From: Paulinella micropora
Taxonomy: Eukaryota; Cercozoa; Imbricatea; Euglyphida
Reading direction: 5' to 3'
DNA: 51,299 nucleotides
NCBI GenBank assembly: GCA_009731375.1
Contig: BJOX01000305.1
Location: forward strand, 56,420-107,718
The position numbers and the translations under genes were made by a program. Of this stretch, positions 34,190 to 45,403 are shown piece by piece (within the stretch, counting starts at the first letter, position 1; every line of letters starts with the position of its first letter). Under the pieces are notes generated by a model. That model saw nothing but the letters and a program-made list of their open reading frames with translations. It was not told where the DNA came from and made no database searches.

Positions 34190-35022
34190 AGGCCCAAAGA
34201 CCTCGATATTCGTCCATCATCGCAAGGACACCCTCCTTGGATTCCTCGCTTCCCTGCCACTGTTTAGCCTGTGCCCGCAAGGCCTCCCGTGCTTTATCCG
34301 TTTCCTCCTTGATCTGTTCCATCCGTAGCCTTACCTGCTATATCCTCTACCGTGGCTTCCACACCATCTTCGTCGAATCCCTCTCGAGACCGGTACAAAG
34401 TGGGTATTTGCTTCTCCTGATCCGCGTACCTTGCCAACTGATCGATCATCATGGCATGTTGTATCGCGTGCGTCCTATGATACACTCCTGACATGTGAGT
34501 GAATGCCTCATCTCGGATCACCGCCAGATCCCGGTCAAGGAGTTCCTGCCGATATTTCCTTGCCTCCTTCCGCGACCCCATCCTACACGCTATAACGAGC
34601 TTTTGCGTCCGACTCGGTATAGGTATCGGATCCTGAACCAAGAAATCCTCAATATCGTACCACCACATTTCCGTTCGCCTGCCCACCGGCAGTACAATCG
34701 TGAAATCCCCGTGAGAAATCCGATTCTTCAACGCCTTCTTTTATCCCTGCCACCGAGTCAGCCATGACGGGTTCATCCTCCACTTGTCCTTGAGGAACTC
34801 AATGATTCCCGTTTTTGCCTGACTAGGTTTCGCCACATTACAGACCACATACTGGGCCATTGGCAGCGTCCTGCCATCCATTTCCTTGTGTTGGTATATG
34901 CGCCCATATGCATGTACCGGAAAACCATCCGTCGCCAGCTTCTGTTGTCCCCTCAGTTGTTCCAACCGTACATCGCACAATGCGACTATCCTATCTGGTA
35001 TCCATTCATCCTCCGATGCGCT

Positions 35023-35712
35023 TTACTCCTCTGTTTCCTGAGGATCCCCAACCGCGAAAACCTCGCGCACCGCCTCGTCGGCTGCCGTTTCCTCCGACAG
35101 TTCTACCGTTGCCGCCGTAAAATTGCCGGCCGTCCCTCCTTCTCCGCTTCCTTGCGGATGGTCGTCCGCCGACCACGCTACCATCTTATACACTGGCGCG
35201 TTCTCACCCGCGCCATGCCTCACCACGCCCCCAGCACAATCAATATGTGTGCGCATTCGCCTGAGCGCGTCAAAGCTCCACAATAATCCTCCCGTGTACG
35301 CCGGTACCACCCAAAATTTAAATTTGTGTGTATATGTCGAATCGTCTGAAAGACGAAACGTCAACAGCATCGTGCCTGTTAATGGCGGTGAGCCCGATAC
35401 CCCATTCACCCATCCCTGCGTATGCCGCAGTGCTTGCCGATACCACGGCTGCCCTCCATATTTGTCATGAAAGTGCTTTCCGGTCACACTGATCGCTGCC
35501 ATCGTGTCATTTCCAATGACTTCCTCCCCGTCTAGCTGTTTGATCGCCACCTTCGTGTAGGCTAGAGGGAAATCAGCTCTTTTAACTGAATTAACTGCTC
35601 TCCTAGGACTCATAGTTCTTGTTCGTTCATCGATCTTCTGATAAGTCTGGAGGAGAAGACGGTCCCGTTCCCGTTCCTTCCCATCGTCTACCCCAGTGAG
35701 TCCGCATTCCAT
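35023..35712 (-). pseudogene. Retropepsin-like aspartic protease domain
   Basis: About 229 codons. GNDTMAAISV sits where D-T/S-G-A-x-x-x-(I/V) is expected. It is followed by VNGVSG, a LTFRLSDDSTYTHKFKFWVVP strand pair and LLWSFDALRRMRTHID, matching the fold order of retroviral-type proteases. Met replaces the catalytic-loop Gly (DTM), which may inactivate it. Gag and NC-like frames lie just upstream. Confidence 0.55.
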
Positions 35713-36276
35713 TCCGGCCCCTGGCCGATATCCCTATCTTTAGCCTCCCTCTTCTGATCCCCTATATATTGCCTGTTCCATTCCCTTATCCTCCTTATCA
35801 CCTATTCCTCCTGGGCTCCCTTATCGCCCTTATTACCTATATTCTCTTTATCCTCTTCCTCTTTCTCGCCTCGTTTTGGCCCCGTTTCTTCCTCACGAGT
35901 CCGCTCCTCTGCCTTCTGCTGTTTGTCGTGTGCCCTATCCTCCCTCTTACCTTCCTTTGCTCTCAACCGTTTCCTTGTCATTCCCCAATCAGATCGATGG
36001 ACTGGCGTTCGCCTTGGCCATCCCCCCTGCCCGGGCCGCCGTATCCCGCTCCGTCGATCCGCCGCATGCGCATCATCGTGCGCGCCTGCCGTCGGCGTTC
36101 TCCTATCATCCAAAATGTCCCGCCGCATATTCCCATATTCCGAACTTGTATGTTTCCCACCAGGCCCTGTTTTGCCTTCCCCCGTGATCACGACGTCGTC
36201 CGCGTCATCACGCCGTCGCGGTCGCGCCTCTTGCTCCCGCGGAGCCCGTTCCTGTTCAAATATTCCATGTTTCCGT

Positions 36277-37727
36277 TCATGTTCCTTTTCCAATGTTATC
36301 CTCGATGGATATTATCCTATAGCTACCCGACGGCGTGGGTGTTCCCCCTCCCGCCGCTCCCTGTCGCTCCGGTAATCCCGCTGCCGCTCCTGAAATCAAC
36401 ACCTGTCGGTCCGGGTGCACATATGGGAAACTATGGCCTGTTCCTTTTCCCTCTTCCCCCCCTTTTCCCTCTTTTCCTTTCAACCTCCCTCTATCATCCT
36501 TTACCGTTGAGGCCATCCCCGGCCTTGGCAATGCTTCCACCGATCGATAAGAGCCCCCTCTTCCTCCCCCACGTCCACCGCGACGTCCTTGACCACCATC
36601 GCCACGTTGTCTGCGTCCCGCCGCGTCCAAGTATGAGCCCCGATTCTTGCGCTTCCACTCGTATTTATTGATGTTTTGGGTGTTAAATTGTTCCAAAGCA
36701 GGCAACTCGTGCCTATGGAACATATCTTCCAGCCCTCCCAGCTGCTACATGCCATGACGAATCGCCTCCTTCAATTCCGTAATTGCTGCCGCTTGTTCAG
36801 TCTCTGAGAGTGTATCCACGTTGTCATGATACAACGTCTCATCGTTATGTACGCGACATATACCCCCGATACGTAACCACCATAATCTTGGCGATTTGCC
36901 AGTAGCATGACTTCCACCAATGGCTGTTCTCCTTCAACGCCCGCCGTTCATATTTTGGGACTCCCGGTACATTACTAAGGCGATCTGCCGCAGGATATCT
37001 CGCCTCCCCCGCCTTCAAATCCATATTCCGAGCCGCGTTCGTATAAAAGGATGGGTCCGTAACATCCGGTCCGTTAGGCCGAAACTCTCCTGCTCCATGC
37101 GCCGCGTTCACCGGCAGCGGTCGTCGATATGGGTGCTGTCTTGTCTCCTCCCTGTGAGGCGTCGTTCTCGCCCTTCCCCCGTAGTGATCTCCGCCTCCGC
37201 GTGAAGATCGGCCGCCGTATTGCCCCCTCATAGCTCCACCACTTCCACCAGTCTGCCGTCCTCCTGCGGCGGCCTCACCGGCGCCCGCGGCATCTTCGAT
37301 GTTACCGAAGGTTATCGCCTTGACGTCCTCGTNNNNNNNNNNCCACCAATAATGCCTTTATCGCCTTGACGTCCTCGTGATCCATCGTCCAGGCCACCGG
37401 GTTGTTCTTGCTCTGCCACTTTTGCCACTTTGCCTTATTGTCGTCAGGCAACGTCTGCAACTTCAAACCCGCACTCAGTATTTCCGTCACCACCTTTTTG
37501 GTTGCCTGGTCCATCCACAGCCCATGTCCCATGATCAGCGGGTATACCTGCCGTTCGTCCTTGATCAAACACATATCCATTACTTCCTGGAACAAGGTCG
37601 TTAAAGGCACCCTGGCTCTGACCTTTTCGGCAATCACCCCCCGTACTGTTTCCAACTCTCCGTTTGCGTCGACGAGGGCCACGAACCCAAAACCCGCACC
37701 GAAGGCGTAATGTATGACGTCGACCAT
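36277..37727 (-). pseudogene. Gag/NC-like frames of the second element
   Basis: 37,727-37,343 encodes a soluble helical segment (VPLTTLFQEVMDMCLIKDERQ, WQKWQSKNN). 37,231-36,845 begins MRGQYGGRSSRGGGDHYGG. 36,755-36,277 is rich in RGG and Gly/Lys. A Gag polyprotein with a basic RNA-binding end is inferred; there is no CCHC knuckle. Confidence 0.45.
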
Positions 37728-37822
37728 CTGCCAGTTCCTCCCTCCACGTCTGCTGATCCGCTAACTTCCCGTTAGTAATAGCCCCACCGGACCCCAAGAC
37801 ACCGATGATGAANNNNNNNNNN
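37333..37822. other. Two 10-N gaps flanked by duplicated sequence
   Basis: ATCGCCTTGACGTCCTCGT occurs on both sides of the first gap (37,314 and 37,355), and GATGATGAA flanks the second, so both gaps are probably unmerged overlaps rather than missing sequence. Confidence 0.7.
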
Positions 37823-37947
37823 GTCATCGATGATGAAGCATATCGTATCCAAGTCAGCGCCATCGAAGTACTTCCACTCCTGGCAGACCTTCCCTCCCCC
37901 GGTGGTGAAGAAGCAACCACATACTTATTACCGTTGAGGAGGGCAAA

Positions 37948-38165
37948 GTGTACCACCTCGTTCTGTTGATGGAGGACGACGGGAAGCCAGTCTATGTGGA
38001 GGCGAGGATTGTCTGCGTGAAATGCGCCCGAGACGACGGAACAGCAGTGTACCTGGATGCCCGCAAGAAAAAAGAAACCACCCTCCCGCCGAAGTCCATG
38101 ATCGGGCAGATGGTAGAGATGCGCGGCAAATTGAATCAGCACATGACCGGTGGCCATCAAATCAC
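37948..38165 (+). CDS. Unidentified coding fragment
   Basis: An open frame starting MYHLVLLMEDDGKPVYVEARIVCV continues with a compact soluble composition to GGHQITL, then runs into a CT repeat. It looks like a real exon by composition, but I do not recognise it. It may belong to the CACTA remnant that follows or to host sequence. Confidence 0.4.
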
Positions 38166-38177
38166 TCTCTCTTCTCT

Positions 38178-38208
<31 letters not shown>

Positions 38209-38327
38209 GTCTCTCTCTCTCTCTCTCCCTTTCCTGCTGTGCTGCTTTTGGGTATTTGCTTTTAACCCCCGTCTGGATTATGATTGATCGACTTGTTAGC
38301 AGCAGCAGCAGCAGTAGTAGCAGCAGC

Positions 38328-38396
<69 letters not shown>

Positions 38397-38593
38397 TACT
38401 GTAGTAGCCTCCGCCTGAGTTTCAACATTGTATACTTGGATGTATATGTAATTAACTATAATTACACATAATGGATACGCAAATGTATTAATGTAATACT
38501 ATATGAATTGATGTAATATTGTATAAATCATCTAACCTCTGTTATGGTTTACATCTACCTTTTGGCAATGCAGCATGGGATTTCTCTCTGAGA

Positions 38594-38666
<73 letters not shown>

Positions 38667-38684
38667 CTCTCTCTCTCTCTCTCT

Positions 38685-38724
<40 letters not shown>

Positions 38725-38922
38725 GCTGTGCTGTTTCTGGGTATTTACTTTTAACCCCCGTCTGGATTATGATTGATCGACTTGTTCGACATCTATGCAT
38801 AATACATCAATTCATATAGTATTACATTAATACATTTGCGTATCTATTATGCAGTTACACATTATAGTTAATTACATATATACATCCACGTATACAATGT
38901 TGAAACTCAGGCGGAGATATAG

Positions 38923-38977
<55 letters not shown>

Positions 38978-39080
38978 GTACTACTACTACTAGTACTACT
39001 ACTACTACTACTGCTACTACTACTACTACTACTACTGCTACTACTACTACTACTACTACTACTACTGCTGCTGCTGCTAG
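38165..39080. repeat. Fold-back block of CT, GTA and unique sequence
   Basis: The unique segment at about 38,400-38,520 is repeated in inverted form at about 38,800-38,930 (TTCAACATTGTATAC and GTATACAATGTTGAA, and more), with (GTA)n outside one copy and (TAC)n outside the other. A second unit, GGGTATTTGCTTTTAACCCC, with the following GTCTGGATTATGATTGATCG, is repeated directly at about 38,250 and 38,740 after each CT tract. Confidence 0.85.
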
Positions 39081-39221
39081 ACTGTGCCGTACCCTACCTT
39101 ATTGCTACCCTACCACTACCTTTTCCTCCTCTCTCTCACACACACACTCTCTGTCTCTCTCTGTCTCACAGAATGCGTTCTCCCTGTCTTACCTCCTGCC
39201 TGGCTCTGCCTGGGGTTATGT

Positions 39222-40572
39222 GCCGGGACCCGAAAAAGATTTCCTGTACTTGAAAATTCTTCCAGAACTCGAAGAAATTTTCCAGGACCCGAAAAAAAAT
39301 TTCAGGACCCGAAGAAATTTTCCAGAACCAGGAAAAAAATTCCAGGACCCAAAAAAAAATTCCAGAACCCAAAAAATTTCCCAGGACTCGAAAGAATTTT
39401 ACAGGACTCCTCGTGTTCTCTTGCTGCTGCTGTTTGCTTAGAGTAACTCTCACAGGGATGGACATGGGCCGAATGTTTAAATTTTTTCTTGCCCATGCCA
39501 GGTGACCTGGAGTGGACTAAAGGCTATGTCGTGGAATACCTGCGCCCTTGTCTGGAGGAGGAAATTCCCACATACGTCGCAGCCCAAGGGTCTTCTTCTT
39601 TGCTCTCATTGTTGTACGAGCCAAGTATGTTAGGTAGCAAGCAAACGATAGCTTCTAACATCTCATGTGTTGCATGCTTCTGTACATGTGCCGGTCGATA
39701 ATATATAAATGACAGTGGCACATTGGTCATTTTTGGGGCAATGACTGTACAGAAATCGATTCCTTTCCTACTACAACCCCCGTTTTTTACCAATGTTTTG
39801 TTTCCCTTAAAGATGGGGAAAAGATGTTTACAAAGACAGAGAGCAGAAAGAGCCCTACACAGGTAAGGTCCAAGATTGGGACTTCAGGTTGGGAACCGAG
39901 GTGTTTGATGATGGAGAGAGAAAGCAGCACAGAGGGAAAAGATTAACTCAGACAAGCTGGAAGAGAGTTCTGAAATTTGCTACAATATATAAGAAAAGTA
40001 TAAGTTTTGATTGCTCGTGAGTAAATAAACGTATATTTTGATTTGTTTGAATTTCAGTTAGTGTACCTCCGGGCCGGACCACATGATATCATAAAGCACT
40101 TCCGGGACCCAGAAAGATTTGCCAGGACCGGCAATTTGTCCCGGTACCCAGCAATTTTTCTCGGGACCCGGCGAGAAATATTTTAGATAATTTGCCGGGA
40201 TATCGATCCGGCGATTTTTTCCTAGACCCAGCAATTTTTTCCTAGATCCGGCAATTTTCCCGGGACTGGCGAGAAATATTTTGCCGGGATCCGGCGATTT
40301 TCTCTTAGACCAGGCAATTTTTCCCAGGATCGGGCAAAAGGTGATTTTTTCCTACTCCCGGAAAAATTTGCCGAAACCCGACAAAAAACTAATTTTCCCG
40401 GAAAATAAAAATTTGTTGGGATCCGAAAAACAAACAAAAAAATTGTCGGATCCCGACAAAAAAAAAAAAAGAAAAAAAAAAGAAAAAAAATTGTCGAGAC
40501 CAGAAAAATTCAGGTGGTTGACTTATTTTCGTCGAGACCCGACAAATTTTGTCGGCTTTTGTCGCCATAGTG
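39222..40572. mobile_element. Deleted CACTA-family element with a different subterminal motif
   Basis: Arrays of GGGACCCGAAAAA / CCAGGACCCGAAAAAATTT-like motifs at 39,222-39,410 and GGGACCCGGCAATTTT-like motifs at 40,070-40,555 flank a short core. The right end reads GTCGCCATAGTG at 40,572, the inverse of a CACTA terminus, followed by TAG. No left CACTA end was found. The core (about 39,500-40,020, +) encodes pieces homologous to the end of the accessory gene of the 16-26 kb element (MPGDLEWTKGYVVEYLRPC; GTEVFDDGERKQHRGKRLT). It is a non-autonomous or decayed relative. Confidence 0.75.
39486..40020 (+). pseudogene. Remnant of CACTA accessory gene
   Basis: Two coding pieces match the last exons of the minus-strand gene at 17,222-16,447. 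The first is around 39,489-39,600 (MPGDLEWTKGY and following) and the second around 39,870-40,020 (LGTEVFDDGERKQ...WKRVLKFATIYKKSISF). The intervening part is non-coding or degraded. Confidence 0.7.
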
Positions 40573-42185
40573 TAGTGTTGGCTCTTCGCTCCTACTCATG
40601 ATGTATGTTTGGTATACTATATGTCCTGCCTCTGCATGTTGATACTACCTTGATCATTGCGCTGGCACATATACGCACGCGCATAATCGCGCATGGATCT
40701 ACATCTGCAATCTTTTTGATTCATTTTCTTTATACTTATTCATCATTATATCAATCGGTCAATCATCTGTTACGATTCGTTTCGATCGCAACTCCAACCT
40801 ACCGTTATGGTCTGAGGGGGGGAGTTATCGGAATGAATACCGTACCGGACCGAATTATCGATTGTGTTAAACTTTCAAGTTTATACTTCAAGTTTTACTT
40901 CAAGTTTACACTTCTATTTTTAGTTCCGTTACTTTATTTTTCCGTTTATTTATCAACTGTCATAACTTGCAGTTGTTACGTTTTCAACTGCCGTTAACAG
41001 ATCAATTTATTTCCCTTTTGTCAACTTTTTAGAAAACGTTAACTATTGCCTTTTTCCCCTTATATACAGTTTATTTTCCTATACCGCTTTTTCTGGTCCC
41101 AGTCATATGAAACAATAATGATAGGTAAAATAGGCATCTACGCCAGGTAAAGTGGCAGTCTTCCTTCCTTTTTACTTAATTTTTTCCCAGACTGACTTGA
41201 ACAACTCAAACTGGTACACAACTCATTTCCACTTGAAATATTATCGTTGGTTCTCAGAATTTGCATTGAGAAACAATGCCAGGAATCTTAGGACGCGTTG
41301 GCCGACTTAGTGCCGCTACCATACCGCACCCAACGCCTGGATTCATTTTCAAGTCACTATTGAGCTCTACCGTGGCCTTTGTAAAACGCATACGACTGGC
41401 CCTACGTCTCCCTACTATTAACTTTGAACGCGAGAAACCCAAATCTGACTCAAAACGTCGTAAGTCAAACTCAGATCAGCTCGACTGTAAAATTTGGACC
41501 TACCTTTATTTTGTGACAGCTATATCATACTTGAACGCTGTTTATTCACTTCCGTATTGAGTCTGTGCCAATCTTTATCGTTGCTGACTGTGTCGGTTGA
41601 AAGGTTTTTCTCGCTGATATCTATACTCCAGCATATCTATACTCCAGCCAATTGACCAGCCAATTGACCAGCCAATTGACCAGCCAGTTGACCGCCCAGC
41701 TCCACAAGTTTTTTCCAAGTGCCTCAGTCACTTTCCGTGAAGATGAGAAAACGTAACCACTGAAATTTTTACGCTTGACAGGAAGATAAACTTTTACCAA
41801 TCTCTGACAACGAACCGTTCGGTCCTGATGTGAACCCGCGTTTTCATAGTTCGCTATGAAGGGAGGACGGTGGGGAGTGCACAGCACGTAGCGCTTAAAG
41901 ATACCCCGGGCCCTGGCTACACGTCACAGGTCACAATGACAATGTCGTCCTGGCCAACGGGGGCCCTTCATAAATAGGAATGAGCCCTTTCCAAAAATCG
42001 TGGTTTGTTGATCGCGACGATGTCAATGATTACCTTCTTGGTATGATCTTACCTTATCTGATTTGCAAAAAAGGGAAGGGGAGATTGAGTTTCATCTAGT
42101 ACCTCTGTCATTCATATCTGATTAATATCTGATCGAGTCATCTAGTGTAACTTTACCATCATCTGATTCATCGTAAATAACCTCA
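40573..42185. other. AT-rich region, no gene recognised
   Basis: Short frames only. Weak inverted similarity to 15,000-15,950. A 15-bp tandem repeat (AGCCAATTGACC) lies at 41,645-41,700. Confidence 0.4.
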
Positions 42186-42989
42186 TGCAAAGGGGTGAGC
42201 ACGGTCACTCATGGTCCGGTAAACCCCTGCAATGAAATACAATAACTATTTCTGAAAGTCAAGGGACAAGTAGTCTGTCAAGTAAGCTTACTGAATAAAT
42301 TGGAATTGACCGTCCCAGTGTCTTTTGGTACCTTTCCTGACCTCGGAAGTATTTTGAGGTCAATGACAGTCGTGTGTGCATACAATTGATTGCCGGTTGG
42401 TAATTTCCTCGCAGGATGCTAGTCGAGACTTACATTTATTCAGATATTATAGGTGACTTACCCGCCCGGATGGCATGATCATCGAATGCAACTAGAGGCG
42501 GCAGGTGAATATAAATTGAGGCTCGCAAAACGATCGATTTGAAAACAGACGCTGCCGAGCACCGGCTTGTGGCATCGGGACGATATATCAATATAAATAA
42601 TTTTAGGAAAGTCAGTGACGCCGACGCCGCGGCCGACGCGCCGGGTCACTAGGCCCTCCCTCGGACCATCCGAGGCTGTCCAATGCAATAGCCTGATCAG
42701 TAATAATGTTACGCTTTCCACTCATCTCTACGAATGAAATGTATTCTATTACTAAAAATTGCAAACAATAATATATCAATAATATGAGGATATCTCTTCG
42801 TGTCCTGCTCTGACGACTTCTTGGTCCAAACGATGCCCGCCAGATGATGCTGAGAAGCCAGCCGCTCCAATATCTTGCCGCTTGGAAGTTATCATCTTTT
42901 CCGAGGCATTTCCTTAATTTCCTTCATGTCCTTCATGTTCTTTTCTTTATTTTCTCTGTCTTGCCTCGTTCTGCCTTTCTTTTCTTAAA

Positions 42990-43143
42990 TGGAGGAAGAG
43001 GAGGAGGAGGAGGAGGAGGAGGAGGAGAAGAAGAAGAAGAAGAAGAAGAAGGAAGAAGAAGGAAGAAGAAGGAAGAAGAAGGAAGAAGAAGGAAGAAGAA
43101 GAAGAAGAAGGAGAAGGAGGAGGAGGAGGAGGAAGAGGAAGAG

Positions 43144-43175
<32 letters not shown>

Positions 43176-43668
43176 AGAAGAAGAAGGAAGAAGAAGGAAG
43201 AAGAAGGAAGAAGAAGGAAGAAGAAGGAAGAAGAAGGAAGAAGAAGGAAGAAGAAGGAAGAAGAAGGAAGAAGAAGGAAGAAGAAGGAAGAAGAAGGAAG
43301 AAGAAGGAAGAAGAAGGAAGAAGAAGGAAGAAGAAGGAAGAAGAAGGAAGAAGAAGGAGGAAGAAGAAGAAGAAGAAGAAGAAGAAGGAGGAGGAGAAGA
43401 AGAAGAAGAAGAAGAAGAAGAAGAAAAAGAAGAAAAAGAAGAAGAAAAAGAAGAAAAAGAAGAAAAAGAAGAAGAAAAAGAAGAAAAAAAAGAAGAAGAA
43501 AAAGGAGAAAAAGAAGGCGAAAAAGGAGAAAAAGAAGGAGAAGAGGAAGGAGAAGAGGAAGGAGAAGAGCAAAGAGAAGATGAAGGAGAAGAGGAAGGAG
43601 AAGAGGAAGGAGAAGAAGAAGAAGAAGAAGAAGAAGAAGAAGAAGAAAAAGAAGAAGAGGAAAAAGAA

Positions 43669-43703
<35 letters not shown>

Positions 43704-43850
43704 GGAGGAAGAAGAAGAAGAAGAAGAAGAAGAAGAAGAAGAAGAAGAAGAGGAAGAAAAAGAGGAAGAAAAGAAGAGGAAGAAGAACTCAAGAGGAAGA
43801 AAAAGAGGAAGAAGAAGAACAAGAAGAGGAAGAAGAAGAGAGGGAGAGAA
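42990..43850. repeat. (GAA/GGA)n polypurine tract
   Basis: About 860 bp of purine-only triplets including many GGAAGAAGAA units; counterpart of the TTC tract in arm A. Poly-Glu/Lys frames here are not genes. Confidence 0.95.
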
Positions 43851-44097
43851 CAGAAAGAGTTGCAAATTTATCTGCAATCGGAACCGAGCAATCAGGCCCA
43901 CTGTAGTAAGCTATACAGGTGCATATCTCGGGAGTGAACAACTGCAAGGCTTCATAGATCTCTGGCATGACACTTCGAGCATGCTCATGCAGCCTTGCCC
44001 AGTCTTGGTTTCTGCGCAGCAACTTACTAATCACCTGTTCCCCTGCGTCACCTATGTTGTTCTTCGAGAGCTCCAGGCTAGTCAACATGTTATTGAC
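43789..44097 (-). CDS. Terminal LRR exon of array B
   Basis: Copy of the array A terminal exon (V-N-N-M-L-T-S-L-E-L ...). Here the HEHA-stop of arm A is HEHARS, and the frame continues through VMPEIYEALQLFTPEICTCIAYY into a poly-Ser tract encoded by the microsatellite before a stop. This is the better candidate for the original gene end, apart from the repeat-encoded tail. Confidence 0.65.
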   Translation of the reverse strand, partial: VNNMLTSLELSKNNIGDAGEQVISKLLRRNQDWARLHEHARSVMPEIYEALQLFTPEICTCIAYYSGPDCSVPIADKFATLSVLSLSSSSSSCSSSSSFSSS

Positions 44098-44176
44098 CTG
44101 CACGTGACGACACATGCAATGCCATGTAACCGGGCCCTCGGTAGCATTTCTAAAGTGACTTTTTGTGTATGCAAAG

Positions 44177-44260
44177 GCGAATGCAACTCTGCTGGAGCTT
44201 CAATTGAGTGGCAATAACATTGGCTCAAACAGAGTAAAACAAGTAGCGGATGTTTTGAAG
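44177..44260 (+). CDS. LRR exon, array B cassette 5 partner
   Basis: 84 nt (A-N-A-T-L-L-E-L-Q-L ...), open, with an intact shared donor AAG-GTACC that is lost in arm A. Confidence 0.8.
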
Positions 44261-44264
44261 GTAC

Positions 44265-44348
44265 CTGCAAAGCCGCTCCTATCGCTTTTGCTCCATCATG
44301 TCCGATTAGGTTGGATGCAAGAACGATGATGATCGCGGTTTTGTTTAC
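44265..44348 (-). CDS. LRR exon, array B
   Basis: 84 nt, copy of 11,963-12,046 (V-N-K-T-A-I-I-I-V-L ...), with donor GTAC shared with 44,177-44,260. Confidence 0.85.
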
Positions 44349-44419
44349 CTGCACAATCCAATCAGAACGTGACAATTTTACCGCTGGAGATAGCATTTCT
44401 AACAACTTGTATTTGTGAT

Positions 44420-44494
44420 GGTTCTGCAGACGCTAGGGATTTGAGGTGACAACATTGGAAATGAAGGTGCACAGCGTTTGCAGACGTACTTGAG
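44420..44494 (+). pseudogene. Truncated LRR exon, array B
   Basis: Copy of the stop-containing exon 11,798-11,881. It has lost about 13 nt at its start, including the acceptor and the first codons, and keeps the in-frame stop. Confidence 0.65.
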
Positions 44495-44498
44495 GTAC

Positions 44499-44582
44499 CT
44501 GCAGGGCATTTGCGATTGCTATCGCGCCTGCGTCACCGATCTCGTTGTTAGCGAGGGATAATGCTTTCAGGCCGGTATTCAC
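44499..44582 (-). CDS. LRR exon, array B
   Basis: 84 nt, copy of 11,710-11,793 (V-N-T-G-L-K-A-L-S-L, NEIGDAGAIAIANALQ). Acceptor TTAG, donor GTAC. Confidence 0.85.
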
Positions 44583-44699
44583 CTAATACCATTTGCAGTG
44601 TTATGCTGTTATTTTTGCGGCCATGCTACCAGGTGCACGCGTAGCAAACAAAAAAACATATCTCTACATGTAGGTGAATACGACTTTGACGACCCTGCT

Positions 44700-44778
44700 C
44701 TCTCTCTCTCTCTCCCTCTTTCTCTCTCTCTCTCTCTCTCTTTCTATCTATCTATCTATCTTTCTTTCTCTTTCTCTT

Positions 44779-44813
<35 letters not shown>

Positions 44814-44880
44814 GACACACACACACACACAGACACACACGCACACACACACACACACACACACACTGTCTTTCTCTCAC
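44700..44880. repeat. CT/CA microsatellite
   Basis: (CT)n, TCTA and (CA)n tracts in arm B at the place where arm A has its C-run and CT/GA block. Confidence 0.9.
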
Positions 44881-44910
44881 ACATCCACACATAGTATTAC
44901 ACACACAAAT

Positions 44911-44930
44911 GCTACCCGCGCGCCGGTAGC
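44911..44930. repeat. Palindromic cassette boundary
   Basis: GCTACCCGCGCGCCGGTAGC, 20 bp with palindromic ends. It is flanked by (AC)n on one side and (GT)n on the other (44,935-44,995), so the whole block folds back. Confidence 0.85.
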
Positions 44931-44933
44931 ATT

Positions 44934-44934
<1 letters not shown>

Positions 44935-44970
<36 letters not shown>

Positions 44971-44994
44971 GTGTGTGTGTGTGTGTTTGTGTGT

Positions 44995-45040
<46 letters not shown>

Positions 45041-45112
45041 CACACACAGACAGAGAGAGGGAGAGAGAGAGAGAGAGAGAGAGACACAGACAGACAGACA
45101 GACAGACAGACC
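44935..45112. repeat. GT/GA/CAGA microsatellite
   Basis: Simple repeats between the boundary palindrome and the capping LRR exon of array C. Confidence 0.9.
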
Positions 45113-45243
45113 GGCAGACAGTGAGTGAGAGTGAGAGCCTCTTACAAACACAAACATGTATGTCCAGCTCGTAAATCGCGCACGCAAGAGCAAAAGCAGT
45201 ACAAATAAAGTTGTACAGCATACATCAGACAATCATTACTCAC

Positions 45244-45387
45244 CGTGAGTAAAGAAGCGATAACAACAGCGCTCAAGTGATTGTAGCCCCTGCGTGATAA
45301 ATCCATATTTGTTGTCTTCCCGTCACGGAATGACGCGACAGGGATCCAGTCGCCTTGAATGTATATGCGCTCGATGCTCTGGTTGAC
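45244..45387 (-). CDS. Capping LRR exon, array C minus strand
   Basis: 144 nt, 48 codons: V-N-Q-S-I-E-R-I-Y-I, then SFRDGKTTNMDLSRRGYNHL and ending VIASLLT. Acceptor TTAG, donor GTGAGT. Homologous to the segment at about 9,088-9,170 on the plus strand. Confidence 0.75.
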
Positions 45388-45403
45388 CTAATGTACAGGA
45401 CCA

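Larger units (their letters stand above)
33527..37727 (-). mobile_element. Second Ty3-like element, truncated in RT
   Basis: In minus-strand order there is a Gag-like region (37,727-36,845), a basic RGG-rich NC-like segment (36,755-36,277), a charged linker (36,293-35,802), a retropepsin-like domain (35,712-35,023), further linker frames (34,980-34,294) and the N-terminal half of an RT (34,189-33,527). There is no RNase H or integrase. The next element begins at about 33 kb, so this copy has lost its 3' half or was cut by the other element. Two 10-N gaps (37,333-37,342 and 37,813-37,822) lie at its 5' end. Confidence 0.7.

Noticed and set aside
35769-36671. 300-codon plus-strand frame rich in Pro/Leu
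   Set aside because: Antisense to the Gag/NC and linker frames of the minus-strand retroelement. Its hydrophobic, Pro-rich composition is the mirror of Arg/Gly/Glu-rich coding.
40281-40601. Lys-rich 106-codon plus frame
   Set aside because: It is read from the AT-rich subterminal repeats of the CACTA remnant and an A-run; no protein features.
42844-44217. 457-codon plus-strand frame
   Set aside because: Mostly poly-Glu/Lys from the GAA tract. The ends are arm sequence and an opposite-strand LRR exon read by chance, not one protein.
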